A stretch of 64,000 nucleotides of DNA from Diprion similis (taxonomy: Eukaryota > Arthropoda > Insecta > Hymenoptera > Diprionidae): assembly GCF_021155765.1 (NCBI RefSeq), contig NC_060106.1:18626031-18690030 (forward strand), read 5' to 3'. The position numbers and the translations under genes are program-made. The notes below the pieces were generated by a model. It searched no databases, had not been told where the DNA came from, and saw only the letters and a list, made by a program, of their open reading frames with translations. Shown here piece by piece: positions 1 through 11,462 of this stretch (the first letter of the stretch is position 1; the number at the start of each line of letters is the position of its first letter).

Positions 1-810
1 GAATGCGTTTTTTCTACACGGTATGCAACTCGTTCCATCTGGCGATGGGTAGGAGTTCTCTGGACAAGGAATGCATCTTACGTTATTGAAAAGAGTACCA
101 TTTATGTCTCGTTCCACTAAAAATAACAACATAAGTTTATGGTCTCAATATTCAGTTATCGATTATTCTTTGTACTATACACAATTTTGAGGTATAACAG
201 TTTCTCACATCTGATTTCAACCAGTGAACATTCGCAGCTACTATTGGTACTAACATCAGAGCAGGGGACGCAATCCAGTCCGTCAATAGTGGGAATCTCG
301 TTAGGGCCACACAGCTCACAGATCGGATCACCATTTTGAAAGTTCACGAACTTACTTTGTTTATTGCAAATACAATCAAGCCCTGTAATGGCGAATTCGA
401 AATTTTATATCTTTTTTCAGATTCATTTATTAGCTCTATTGTATACAATGAACGAGATAGGTCAAAAATATACGTTGGAAAAAGTTTATATATCGTTTTT
501 ATTTATTGAAAGTACAAGTACTTGAGAGTATCTGATAAAAAAAAAGGAAGAAATTACACCACGCTCATTAAGGTATCAATAAATTGGGCAATAAATTAGA
601 CTTGCGGTCTTTTGAGGGTTCGAGGTTCTTCGTCGTGTCACAGGGAGTGCAAATTAATGATCCAACGTTGAAATATTCCTCTCTTTTACACATATTCGGA
701 GTAACGTATTGGAACAACTCCCCGTTCGGATATGTGCTCACTTTGAAAATATTCTCTAAAATAATGGAGAAAAATAAATAACGAACAAACGGATCGCTTG
801 TGAAAAACAT
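1..810 (-). CDS. TMEM67: Meckelin (TMEM67/MKS3), N-terminal part, cut by the window edge
   Basis: Coding exons on the minus strand are 810-606, 382-209 and 116-1 (continuing past the edge), giving 165 residues. Meckelin is a Frizzled-like transmembrane protein of the ciliary transition zone MKS module. The start at 810 gives a hydrophobic leader (about residues 9-22, YLFFSIILENIF) followed by the cysteine-rich extracellular repeats of the family: CTPC, CIC, CELC, CVPC, CEC, CIPC, CIPC. The stretch ERDINGT matches the same motif in vertebrate meckelin as I recall it, and the cysteine spacing agrees. Phases join without error (68 codons+1; 2+57 codons+1; 2+38 codons). Intron 1 starts with GC (GCAAGT), a known minor donor type; the only earlier GT alternative would delete a conserved cysteine. 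An upstream in-frame ATG at 882 is less likely because it overlaps an X-box. The transmembrane part lies outside the window. Confidence 0.93.
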
Positions 811-874
811 TTTTAAACCATTCGATATAATGTGGGTGCGTTGTGTATTGTTTACAGTCTTATACCTACCGCCC

Positions 875-888
875 GTTTCCACGGCAAC
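875..888. promoter_or_regulatory. RFX X-box upstream of TMEM67
   Basis: The sequence GTTTCCACGGCAAC is two inverted half-sites, GTTTCC and GGCAAC, separated by 2 bp. This matches the X-box consensus (GYTRYY N1-3 RRYRRC; archetype GTTGCCATGGCAAC), apart from a T at the fourth position of the first half. X-boxes bind RFX factors that switch on ciliary genes and usually lie within about 150 bp of the start. This one is about 65 bp upstream of the preferred meckelin ATG, which is where it is expected. Binding itself is inferred. Confidence 0.75.
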
Positions 889-1705
889 TCAAGGGATATT
901 CGGATAGACAAACCGCCGTTAGGCGCTATTTAAACTTGATGGAAAATGAAAAATGCCGTACTGAAATCGAATTTAGGTTTTCGAAAATTCGTTACGTTGA
1001 TATTTTTTAACTAGACGAATCATTATACTTCATAATTCAATTGGTATTTACAAGTGTCGAGGTTGAAACGGCATTTATTTCTACGATTTACCTAGCTGTG
1101 TTATGTAGAATTCCGCTCAAAGTGCGGAGATGAGTCGATATCATGACAAACTTTAAACGTCTATAGTGGAGGCAGATTTTGATTTATTTTCAATTTTATG
1201 ATCTCGAAATGTGAAACAGGTTTTTGGCTGCTCGAGTAAAAGTCTAAATACATTCTTCTTCTCTTATTTAGTTCCAGTACAGCGTCCGACGGAACTCAAT
1301 CCACAATCGAGACGGTCATTTTAGATCGGCTAGAAACATGAATTGTAAAACATAGCGAAATTAGTTTTTGGTCAATGAATCTCACGATTTTATAACTCAT
1401 AAAATGGAATGATATTGTCATTTTACAATGGATAATAACATTTCATTCTTCGATAAAACTTGTCTAATATTAATGCAAATGCAATACACGATTCGTAAAA
1501 GCATATAGATATATTGATTGCGTCGTCGTTACTTGCGCATCTGTTTCCCTGTGGAACAGTTGAGCACAAGTTGGGAACAACTGTCATTAGTATCAGCTGT
1601 GAAAAATTGGCGCAGAGCGTGACGCAGCTCAGCGAGACTGCGAAATTCGTTTGTCGTGACGGGTGACGTTTCGACTTTTGCGTCAATAAGAGATTGAGAA
1701 AAAAT
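889..1705. other. Divergent intergenic region between TMEM67 and GET3
   Basis: This AT-rich stretch separates two head-to-head genes and must hold both promoters. I see no TATA box or further coding exon. A dyad CTGTTTCC-CTG-TGGAACAG at about 1541-1559 lies about 150 bp before the GET3 start, but its second half does not fit an X-box. The open frames here look like chance frames. Confidence 0.5.
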
Positions 1706-3213
1706 ATGGCTTCGAATGCCGAATTTGAGCCGCTAGAAGCGTCTGTGCGAAACGTGATTGATCAACGATCGTTGAGATGGATATTCGTTGGCGGAAAAGG
1801 AGGTGTTGGGAAAACAACGTGCAGGTGAAGTGTACATAACCTATACAAGAGTGTGGGAATATCGTAGGAAAATAGGAGTCCAGTTAAAATGACGTTCGTA
1901 AACGGATAATTGTATCCCTAATTTTATTTTCAATACAGCTGCTCCTTGGCCATCCAGCTGGCTAAAGTTCGCGAGAACGTCTTGATCATTTCCACAGATC
2001 CTGCGCACAATATATCAGATGCGTTCGATCAGAAATTCAGCAAAGTACCCACAAAAGTCAAAGGATTTGATAATCTATTTGCCATGGAAATCGACCCCAA
2101 TGTTGGTATCACAGAACTACCTGAAGAATATTTTGAAGGCGAAGCTGGTTGGTTGATATTGGAATTATTCTGACAATGCAATATTTTCAACTCTATTTAC
2201 CTTCTCAACAATTTTTAGGAGTCATAGGAGGAGAAGCGATACGTTTGAGCAGAAGCGTGATGCAGGAGATAGTCGGCGCTTTTCCTGGAATAGACGAAGC
2301 TATGAGCTATGCCGAAGTAATGAAGTGAGTAAGATTTTTTAACTCCATGTCTCAAAATATGGTGAAGTAATTATTGTAAAAATTCAGTTGTCTTCTATGC
2401 AATTATTAATTTTTTTGGCATCTTTTTCAGGCTCGTGAAAGCAATGAACTTTTCGGTCGTTGTATTTGATACTGCACCAACCGGTCACACTCTGAGATTG
2501 TTGTCCTTTCCACAAGTTGTAGAGAAGGGTTTAGGAAAATTAATGAGACTGAAAATGAAAATCAGTCCCTTCATATCTCAGGTTTGTGTAATAGAAATTA
2601 ATTTTCAAGTTGAACCATAAAGTTACACAGATTATATTAATAAAATCAACTAACTTTTTACAGATAGGTTCATTGTTGGGTATGTCGGATATCAACGTCG
2701 ATACATTTTCCAATAAAATGGAAGAAATGCTGGCAGTAATTCGTCAAGTGAATGACCAATTCCGGGACCCAGAGCAAACAACTTTCGTCTGTGTTTGTAT
2801 AGCCGAATTTTTGTCCCTCTATGAAACAGAAAGACTGGTTCAAGAGTTAACAAAATGCGGCATTGACACCCACAACGTTATTGTAAACCAATTGCTATTC
2901 TTAAAAGAAGGTGATGTGCCTTGCCGACTCTGCCAGGCCAGGCACAAGATTCAGGACAAGCATTTAGATCAGGTAATTCATTGATCTCTCCTCGTCTCAT
3001 TCTTCCAATTTATAATTTCTATAATGTATAATTGTTATAATAATTTTCCACACCTTTAACTACGATAATCTTAATGCTTTCGTCGATTCAAAGATTACAG
3101 ATCTGTACGAGGACTTCCACGTGACGAAACTGCCATTGTTGGAACGCGAAGTTCGCGGAGTTCAACATATAAAAGAATTTTCCGAGAACTTGGTTAAACC
3201 GTACAAGCCGTAA
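1706..3213 (+). CDS. GET3: ATPase GET3/ASNA1 (tail-anchored protein targeting; arsenical pump-driving ATPase homologue)
   Basis: Six exons, 1706-1824, 1939-2147, 2219-2324, 2431-2581, 2664-2972 and 3094-3213, splice in phase to 337 residues, close to the family's usual 340-350. GET3 is a cytosolic homodimeric ATPase that carries newly made tail-anchored membrane proteins to the ER receptor (WRB/CAML, Get1/Get2). All signatures are present: deviant Walker [11 protein letters not shown] (about residues 29-38), the STDPAHN motif with the catalytic aspartate, the [10 protein letters not shown] motif, the nucleotide-binding VNQL segment, and the zinc-binding CRLC pair that joins the dimer. Helices after EGEAG, in the client-binding region, are slightly shorter than in human ASNA1. 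Every intron is GT-AG. The start codon sits in an AAATATGG context and no upstream in-frame ATG is plausible. A poly(A) signal follows 37 nt after the stop. Confidence 0.98.
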
Positions 3214-3249
3214 CATTAACATTTTGTTTTCCTTTCCAGCTAATTGTAA

Positions 3250-3255
3250 AATAAA
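3250..3255 (+). terminator. Poly(A) signal of GET3
   Basis: A canonical AATAAA hexamer lies 37 nt downstream of the GET3 stop codon. It is the first one after the stop, so the 3' UTR is probably short. Confidence 0.7.
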
Positions 3256-3545
3256 GATCAATGGAAAAATATTTTATATTGAATGTTCTGGCCGTAGTCC
3301 TTGTAGTATGTATCTATGTATGTACTATCAGCTTTTCCACCAGAACTATGCTGTAGTAAGTACCCTAATTTAAAAATTTATTTTTCAATATAAACGTGTA
3401 ACAATACATTGTCTCGTTCTTAAAGTAATGAATCTATTCTTAAATAACGTCATAAAAAACATATTGCATCAATCTTTTCTCACATTGTAAAGTAGTCAAA
3501 TTCAAAACTCGCGCCACAGACTAGTGAGCAGAGCAGCTAGGTTTA

Positions 3546-3674
3546 GGATGCGTTCCGAAATTAGTTCCCAGTACTGTCAGCAATCTTTTATCTCTTTTCG
3601 TTGCCGAGTTTGAGGCTAGCTCTGTCTTTGTTCTAGGGAGTTTCAGCGTTGCCAGCTAATTTCGGAATGCACTC
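3546..3674. mobile_element. Small PIF/Harbinger-like MITE (Tourist type)
   Basis: The 129-bp element has inverted ends of about 19 bp: GGATGCGTTCCGAAATTAG at 3546-3564 and its imperfect reverse complement (CTAATTTCGGAATGCACTC) at 3656-3674, with three mismatches. The trinucleotide TTA flanks both sides (3543-3545 and 3675-3677), as expected for the 3-bp TWA target duplication of PIF/Harbinger transposons. It has no coding capacity. It lies between the GET3 3' end and the FKRP start, within about 260 bp of the FKRP ATG, so it may have inserted in or near that promoter. Family assignment rests on target size and end sequence, not on a search. Confidence 0.65.
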
Positions 3675-3807
3675 TTAATTAATCCCGGCAAAGCATGGCC
3701 GTTGTTGCGTCGTCTGTTGGTTTGGTTGTTACGAAAACGGAGCGACCTGTCAAAGATCCGTTCGAATCATGGAATTGTTGAGTAAATTGAGTTTTTCTTA
3801 GTAAAAT

Positions 3808-6295
3808 ATGCGCCTTAAACTGGTTAAAATATTACTTGTGCTCGCGTTGGTTGGTAATATAGTCGTGTGGCATAGAATATGGAAATTATTCGCGGGGCCG
3901 AGCGTCTCTCTGACGGCGGCGCCGGCCGCCTCGACGGTCGAAACATCCCAAAAGGTTCATCGGGGCTTAGCGCGGTCAGTGACGATTGTTATCCGTCAAT
4001 TTGAAACATTCGAAAATGACGTTTCTGCCACGGTCGAATCCGTGATGTCCGCCTTTCCTTCAATTCCCATTTTGATAATATGCGACCAGCTTCCCTATCC
4101 ACCGCTGGAACTGGACTTCAAAAATGACACAATGCGATACGTAAAGCTCATCAATCTCCAACTCAATTTTAACAAGTCCTTCGAAGAAAGGAATCCCCTC
4201 TTTTTCATCAGAACAAAATTCGTTCTATTTCTTCCCGATGCTACCAGATTGAGCACCAAACAAGTATTGCAGGTACGATCAAAGTGTGTGCAAAAGTAGA
4301 CGAGCGAATTTGAGTATAAATCTCTGTGACATTTGTCTGATACGCCAGAACTATTTATAATGTCCCGCAATTTCTATTCCATTCATGATTTTACAATTTT
4401 AGACTGTTTCAACATCTAACAATTTTTTACCGCGATTATGCAATGATTACAAAAGTCAAATATCTTTACTGTTCCAGAGTATGATTATCCAGGCATCAAA
4501 GTTGGGGGCTGTTTCTGTGCCAGTCGGTGCCAGTCCTTTAAGTTGCATTGGGATGGCACTGCGAGTGAAAGAGTGGAGCCTAGAAATGTCAAATATCGAC
4601 GGATCAACATGTGATTCTATAATTGGACGTCACGGTACTATGATTGAATCTAGAACCTTGAGGAAATTATCCGATCCATTCATTCTGCCATTCACAGACG
4701 CTTTCTACATCCAAACTACAGCGTTGGGAGCTAAGGTACGCAGTTCTATGATTTTTGCAGTTATTAGACATGTTGAGTATTATAATATTAAACCAAATTT
4801 TTTTTCTGTGATCAGTAAAAGTGTAGGAAATTTTTTCACACCTAGCATCAAGCTGTACTACATGTAGTTATGGATATTTATGCACACTGATAATTTCATT
4901 GCTTATACCATAATAGCTGATAAAATTGTTACGATAATAGTTGAATGCAAAATCGCCTGCAGTATCTTCCCTTATCAAATGTAATCTTCATTACGCCTAA
5001 TAGAATAATTATTTTTACCCACGTATATCGTAATATAGCGGGAAATGTTACGGTTTATTTTTAGTGTTACATCGGTTTTTGTTATCTATTTGGACGCCAC
5101 GCATTCTCGGTATGTGCTTGTTATGCATGTATTTAGATTCAGAGCTTGCTTTCTGGTAAGTACAACTATTATATTATTATGATTTACCATGTAATTTACA
5201 TTATGTTCAGAATTCATGACACTCTTATCACTAACACCAAACGAGTTTGGTATTGATATGGTGAGAATATATCATTTGGTTTTCATCTAAACTTGACTTG
5301 AGTCTTGACAAATTGATCTATTTGTACTTTTTTAGGACAGGAACATGTGAAGCTTTTTACTTTTAGCAGGTTACTTTTTTCACTTGTGCTTTTCATTGGA
5401 ACAACTTGTTTTGCCCTCGAGATTTTGTCGAAATCAATAAGGTGAAAGAGGCCAGTTTGATATGAGAAGCTTCACATGCTTCATGTATCTCAGTGGAACT
5501 CTGGAATGTGCTTTCTTTTCTCAGGTGCATATAATGAACGACCATCACTTCAATGAAGGGAAGCCACTATTTCGTAGCCATCAGGCACAGTGGAAAGTGG
5601 AGCAGTTGTCTCGAAGTCGAGAACGTGAAATGTTCCAGAAATTAGGGATAAAGAAAGTGACGCGCGTGTCTGGATCTGTCGAATGGTACGGCTGTTCTCG
5701 AGAGACCCCGAGGTGTTTTGGATCTGTTGTTAATGGAATACCATCCTACCTTTATCAAAACCGATACACACCTCCCTGTTGTTTAACGGGTCTGAGAAGA
5801 GTAGCTCATCATGTATTTGATAAGCTGGAAGAAGTTGGCATTCGTTTTTGGATTGATGGAGATTCGCTGCTGGGGGCGATGAGAAATGGAGATATTTTAC
5901 CATGGGGTTATCAAGTTGACGTAGGATTGAATCGTGACGATATTACGAGGTCTCCGTGGTTGGCCAGAGCTAGAAACAAACCTGTAACAGACAACCAGGG
6001 ATTCGTTTGGGAAAAAGCTACAGAGGGTGAATTTTTTAAAGTTCAATACTCCAAAACAAATCATCTTCATGTCAATTTGCTTCCATTTTATGCAGAAAAT
6101 GGTACGATGATGAAAGATGCCTGGTTTTTAAAGAACAAGGATTTTCCGGAACAATTTTTACATCCGATGTCCAGTATCGAATTTGCCGGCAGACAAGTAC
6201 CGTGTCCAAATAATATTAGAGATTTTTTGGAAATAAAATATTATAAAGGTGTGATAGAAAACCCTGAAGTACCTGGAAAACTCATTCCTGATTAG
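3808..6295 (+). CDS. FKRP: Fukutin-related protein (FKRP), ribitol-5-phosphate transferase family, with altered catalytic acids
   Basis: Three exons, 3808-4272, 4478-4735 and 5525-6295, join in phase to 497 residues (human FKRP has 495). FKRP is a Golgi type II membrane protein that adds ribitol-5-phosphate from CDP-ribitol to the O-mannose glycan of alpha-dystroglycan. A signal anchor is visible at about residues 5-25 (LVKILLVLALVGNIVVW). The stem/GT-like domain follows, then the LicD/NTase catalytic domain. The zinc-finger cysteines are present at 298, 305, 326 and 327, a constant offset of 9 from the human positions as I recall them. The nucleotidyl-transferase motif GDSLLGA is present. 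The acidic metal site is not: the human DYDVD reads G369-Y-Q371-V-D373, and the human HVDLWPF reads HVN425LLPF. The frame is intact to a natural stop, so this is not decay into a pseudogene. The protein is either a pseudoenzyme or has changed catalysis. It is tail to tail with DNAI1. Confidence 0.96.
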
Positions 6296-7853
6296 AATTT
6301 TTTGAAAACCATCTTTTTCATATCACATGATGGATTAATTAAATGGCTGTAATAGGTATAGTTTAATTTTTATTTTTTATTATCATATAACGATATAGTA
6401 CTTAAAGACGTGACACAGATTATTGACTTGCCAAACAATGCGATCAACTTGAAAAGATCGTTGTATTTCGTTGAAATTATATTAACTTCTGTATCTATAT
6501 TTTTTCAAGCTTTGAAATCATTATTACCTTAGAAGATTAGTAGAGATAACATTCAGAATATTTGGAAGAAAAGTCTTAACTTGGCTGGGCATCTCGTCTT
6601 ATTTTTTTTCCATCTGGACAACAAATTATAATGTGTGCGAATATCATTTCAATAACAAATATTGACTTCTCAGTTTGTTCGCCAGTTGGTTAGATATATT
6701 TTATGGGCTCTTCCGTACTGGTAATGAATTTACCGTTCATTTCCATCCCTACTTTTTCTCAGCAATACTATCATAAAATTATGTCATAATATTTTTGTCA
6801 TAAATTCGTGCTTCTGGTATAAGTGCCGATAGTACCATGAGAAATTTGGAATAATTGTGTGAAATTTTTTCACAAAATGTTGATAGTGAGTAAGGGTTGA
6901 AGCGTGTGGCTTTATAAAAAAGACCAAAAACTTAAATTTAACCCAGAATTCAAAATCGTTGAAGGTTTTGGTAGGAGTTTTCTTGTTACGTAGTTATACA
7001 TATACCATGTATATTTAAAGAGGCTTTATATAAATGTTACATATTCTTACCTGGCTCGACAAAGTCATTATCTTCAATTCTTTTTTTTCGATGAAAAAAA
7101 AACGAAGAAGAAAAGAAAAAGAAGGGAGAAGAATATTCCGCTGAGAGCGTGAATAATAATATGGATTTTACATGTGACGTCAACACTTAACATTAGGCTT
7201 ATTCTAATATCCCAACATTCACATTTACTTGCTGATATAGGTAAATATGTAGGTATATAATTAAAAGAATGAATTAATCTGTCTTCGTCATTCTCTTGTG
7301 ATATCTTTATTAACAATTTACAATGACACAGGGCGGCGTTCCATTAGTGTACAGAATGCAAGACCCATCCAGATCAAAACTCGTATAACAATTATTCAAC
7401 TATTGTAGATATAGCAACAAATGTCCAACATGAACTTCTGAAATAAATTATCTGATATTTTGACTCTCAATTTGTTGTGCCCAATCGTTTCACGTTTGCT
7501 CTGTAACTGCAAAGGAATGGAAGAAAAACAAACTGAGTTTTCTTGATCTACTCAAATATTGGACGCATAAGTTCTGAACAAATTATATATCAAATTTGCA
7601 AATTTACGTAAACTATAGAAAACTTACGTTCGACTCCAGCGACTTGGTTTCACAGAGTGACAAAAGTAATTTAATTCACTCGATATTTCGATAAAGATAG
7701 ATTGTTGTATCAATAATTTCACAACAAAACATAACAATATTAACCACCATTCAAATATATTCATTTATAAAAGTAATATTATATATTCAAATATTTATAA
7801 GAATATGTCATCTCAGTTATTTCTTCGTTTTTAATTTGTATTTGGAAGAATAT
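6296..7853. other. Tail-to-tail intergenic region between FKRP and DNAI1
   Basis: AT-rich, non-coding. An ATTAAA variant poly(A) signal about 40 nt after the FKRP stop could end that transcript. A purine/pyrimidine-rich patch at about 7080-7130 (T8, A9, GAAGAAG) is low complexity. I see no RNA gene or further exon. Confidence 0.5.
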
Positions 7854-10800
7854 TTAATTTGTTATTCGAACGTCTGGTGGAGGAACTAAAACTGGCGGTT
7901 CTCTAACAAAGCTCAGAAGCCGTTCTAATTTTAACGCTTCCAATTCGTACTGGGTCATTTGCAACTGCTTTTTCGTCGGCTTTATTTTGAGTCGTAAATT
8001 TGGCGATAACTTCAGCGTGTGTACTGTTCCCCTGTTAATCGTAATGTCGATAGTATATTAGTGTTTACCGATGAGGAATTGCAGAAACGTGAATTTATTT
8101 TGTACTCTTATTTTTTTCCTGTCTTATTACACATAATCACACTTACTTATCATCCCCAACGATTACGAAAGGCAGCGCTGCATTAAATGCCAGTCTAGTT
8201 AGTTTATTCCTTCTTTTACTAACAATTGCTTGAGTGCAAATTGGCCGATATTTATTTATATTCAAATCAAACACTGTAACTTTTCCATCGTTCGACACAC
8301 AAGCCAAAACTGTTGAACTATACGGAGCCCATTGAACATCGCCGATCGGCACTCCAAGATCAAACATGAACAGAGGCTCTCTGAAATAAATGTCATTCTT
8401 AAAGTATTGTAATACATACTCGGAACAAATGCCATTGCATTGAATGTTATTTCATATTTTGGACATAGTTAAGATAAAAAATTTAATGCACAACTAACAG
8501 CCTTTCGTCTTCCCATATTTTGATTCTCCAGTCGCCCGAACAGCTAGCAAATATGCTTGAATTGTATTTGTTGAAGACAATTCTGTGTACAGGCATATTA
8601 TGGGCTTCGTCATAAGTTCTCATGTATATACTGCTGTAAGCAGTATTGCACTTATAAATTGTACCTTCTTCAGTTCCCACTAGAAATATATTTCCATCGT
8701 TCGGATGGAAAGCTATGCATGTTCCACACCCTGCAGAAAAAAATTATTGATCGATTCTCCTCGATACCTTTTAATTTTTTAGCTAGAGTACCAATTGTAA
8801 TTTATTTTTACACCATATTATTTCTGTTTCGGACCTTTCAGGGTAATCATGGTACCATCTGGTCCGGGAATAGGAGGTCGGTCAAGATATAATGTCATGA
8901 TGGTGGTGACACCCAAATCGTTTTGATTTAACACCCAATGATTGATTTTCCCATCGATGCTTACGCTATAAAAGGTAAGATTTCCTTCTTCAGTATCTGG
9001 TGCCCATCTCACCTAGAAACTCAGTGTACAATAAAACTCGTATTCTTTATATGAAAACTGAAATTTAATGAAACGAATAATTGTTAAGCGCTACGTACCT
9101 CCCATACAATACCTCCGTGCTTTTGAGTAACTTCATTACTCTTATATTGCGGCTCTGTTGGTGGCAGCATTATGTTGTACACTGCTACTGTACCATCCAT
9201 TGTTCCTTTATAAGACATAAATTTTATGGAATAACGATACATGCAAGAATCACCAAATTTGAGTTAAGAATTTAACCATTATGATCTAGAAGTATACTAT
9301 GCAATCGATTTTTTGATAGGATGGATTCAATTGTGTCGATGCATTTTTAGTCTTTTACGAAATGTTTTAAAATCACTGATCTCATTTTCTCTACATACGA
9401 TTGTTGCCTTTACCAATGACTAGTAAATGGGGGTGTTGAGCATTGAAGTCTAGACACATGACGGGAGAATCGGTCGGACAAATCCACTCTGGATATGATG
9501 GATTTTTAAGACTGAAGAGACAGACGTTTCCAGTGCTTACTGGACTCCCAAACGACACTAAAACGTGGAGATCAGTCTACAGTATTTGAAATAAAATTCA
9601 ATATCGCTGAACACCGTGTTCAATTTTTTGTAACATGTTTACGATATACTAACTTGTTCCAAAAGCCACAGCAAAAAAATCGTTGTATCTTCCATTGAAG
9701 CACATATCAGTGACGTCGTGCTTCTTTGACTTCTCGTAACTAAACTTCCATAGCGGCAATAGAGAGCCTTCTCCGTCTTTGAACTCGTCGCTTGGATCAT
9801 TCCAGTACCGGTAGTCTGCATAATTTGATTACTTAGAGCGATTGAGAGGAAACACTTCAAAGTTTAAGATGTTTTTGTTATTTGAGACAAATCCATGTTA
9901 ATTATTGCTCATATCAGAACTGAGCAAATTTGCATATTTACCTTGAGATATTTCATTGAAAATATTCTGATTCACCATTCTTTCCAACGTTTTAGAAGCC
10001 TGCAACATCCTAATGTTGGCAGCCATAGCTTCTATCTGTGCTTTTCGTTTCAAATCCTCTTTCTTTGGTTGGGGTAAAGGGACTTTTCTTTCCTTTTCTT
10101 TTTCTCGTTGTTGTTGAGCATAATCTTCCTGGGAAGGCATTTGGAGAGACTCTTATTCTTAAACAGGTTCGCTCTTGATCGGACTTTCATTACATACCTG
10201 ATATTCATCAAATATTATCCACTGAAAGACGTGCGCGTTGAATGTTGCTTTTGGTGGAGGTACGGTTTGAGTAGACATTTCCTGAAATTATAATCTCTAA
10301 TTATCTTATAAGATCGACAAGTAATCATTCAATTCGATTATACACCATCGATGCAATCAAACTGTAAAATTTTCAGTATGTCTGCGCACAGCCACATTAT
10401 TAATGTGAAACTTCTTATTGTTCAAATGTAAATTCTATCAAAACCACCTGCTCACCCTCATAAGATTATTATAGGTCAAAGCAGCTCTTTCACAGAAGTT
10501 GAATTGATTGGGAACTTTTTTTGGCTTTACTATCTCGCCCTCCTCGTCGTCCGGTTCAGGTTCAGGTTCAGGTTCTTGTTGAGGCTCAGCAGGCTTTTCA
10601 GCATCCTCTATTTTTTCTGTTCCTCAATGAAAGGTGAGAACAATTGAAAATGAGTAGTTCTCTGAATTAGTTAACGCATGATCAGCCAAGATATTTGATT
10701 CCATACCTTCGTCCTCTTGGTTGGCATCTTGCCCATCTTCCTCTTCTTCCCGACCTTGTTCTTCCTCTTCGTCATCTTCGTCTTTCTCAACTAAGAAATC

Positions 10801-11462
10801 TATCGGTTCTTCCTGAGCTTCCACTAAAGAAATATTACTGTCTCAAAGTTACGGTAAGCTAACAATAAGATCTTGCCATGTCAACTAAAAAACTTGTCTT
10901 TGTGCATTGTTGGGTGATGTGCGTGTTTCTTTGCGCAAATATTTATACTTCATCACAATGGTACTTGCTGATAATTCCTCCCGACATTTGAATTCTAGCT
11001 TCCTCTGACTCTTTGTGCAATATCGTTCCAGGTATGTTTAAAAGCGTCACTAAATGTGGCGGGTTTGGCAATCTGACGAATTCTCTTTGCCTCCATGACC
11101 ACTCGACAAGCGCATCTGGAATACGGGTATTGTGCATCATCAGAACCCTCGCAATTTCTTCCTGCAGTTCCTGTATTGATAAAATTGATATTTAATATCT
11201 TGAGAATTCCGATAAAATCCTAAAGTCTTGCGGTCAATACTGCATACCTAAATGTAGTATTATTTTGAATGGCGATGTAATGCTTAGCGACAATTATTTA
11301 ATGAATATGTCATTTTCAATCTCGATATTTGCTTACGATTTCTGGTAACTGGAGCTGGTCATCTGGTTTGAGGTGAACTTTTCCTCGCATCCAATCCATG
11401 TCACCCGCTCCCATGTCCTGGCGCGACATGCGGCTCTTTTCTTTGCCAAGATTCAGCGACAT
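7854..11462 (-). CDS. DNAI1: Dynein axonemal intermediate chain 1 (DNAI1/IC78 type)
   Basis: Thirteen coding exons on the minus strand, from the 5' end: 11462-11337, 11170-10957, 10823-10707, 10622-10456, 10281-10198, 10149-9942, 9815-9654, 9557-9414, 9205-9099, 9012-8835, 8730-8499, 8380-8147, 8031-7854. All phases agree and total 716 residues (human about 699). The protein is a WD-repeat intermediate chain of the outer dynein arm, which anchors the motor to axonemal microtubules in motile cilia and sperm. The N-terminus has the KPDDQLQLPE segment. An acidic linker follows, with a PEPEPEPEP run coded by a GGTTCA-type hexamer repeat at about 10553-10574. Then come the family motifs NQFNFCERA, LERMVNQN and LLPLWKF, and WD repeats from about residue 320 (VMCLDFNAQHP, FLVGTEEGTIYKC, CSGDWRIKIWEDE, DVQWAPYSSTV). 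It ends LKLERLLSFV. A TTTTAG three bases before the ATG suggests an acceptor of a 5' UTR intron. In insects the expected sites of use are sperm and chordotonal neurons. Confidence 0.97.

Noticed and set aside
1541-1559. Dyad CTGTTTCC..GGAACAG near the GET3 start as a second X-box
   Set aside because: The second half reads GGAACA, not GGNAAC, and the spacing is 4 bp.
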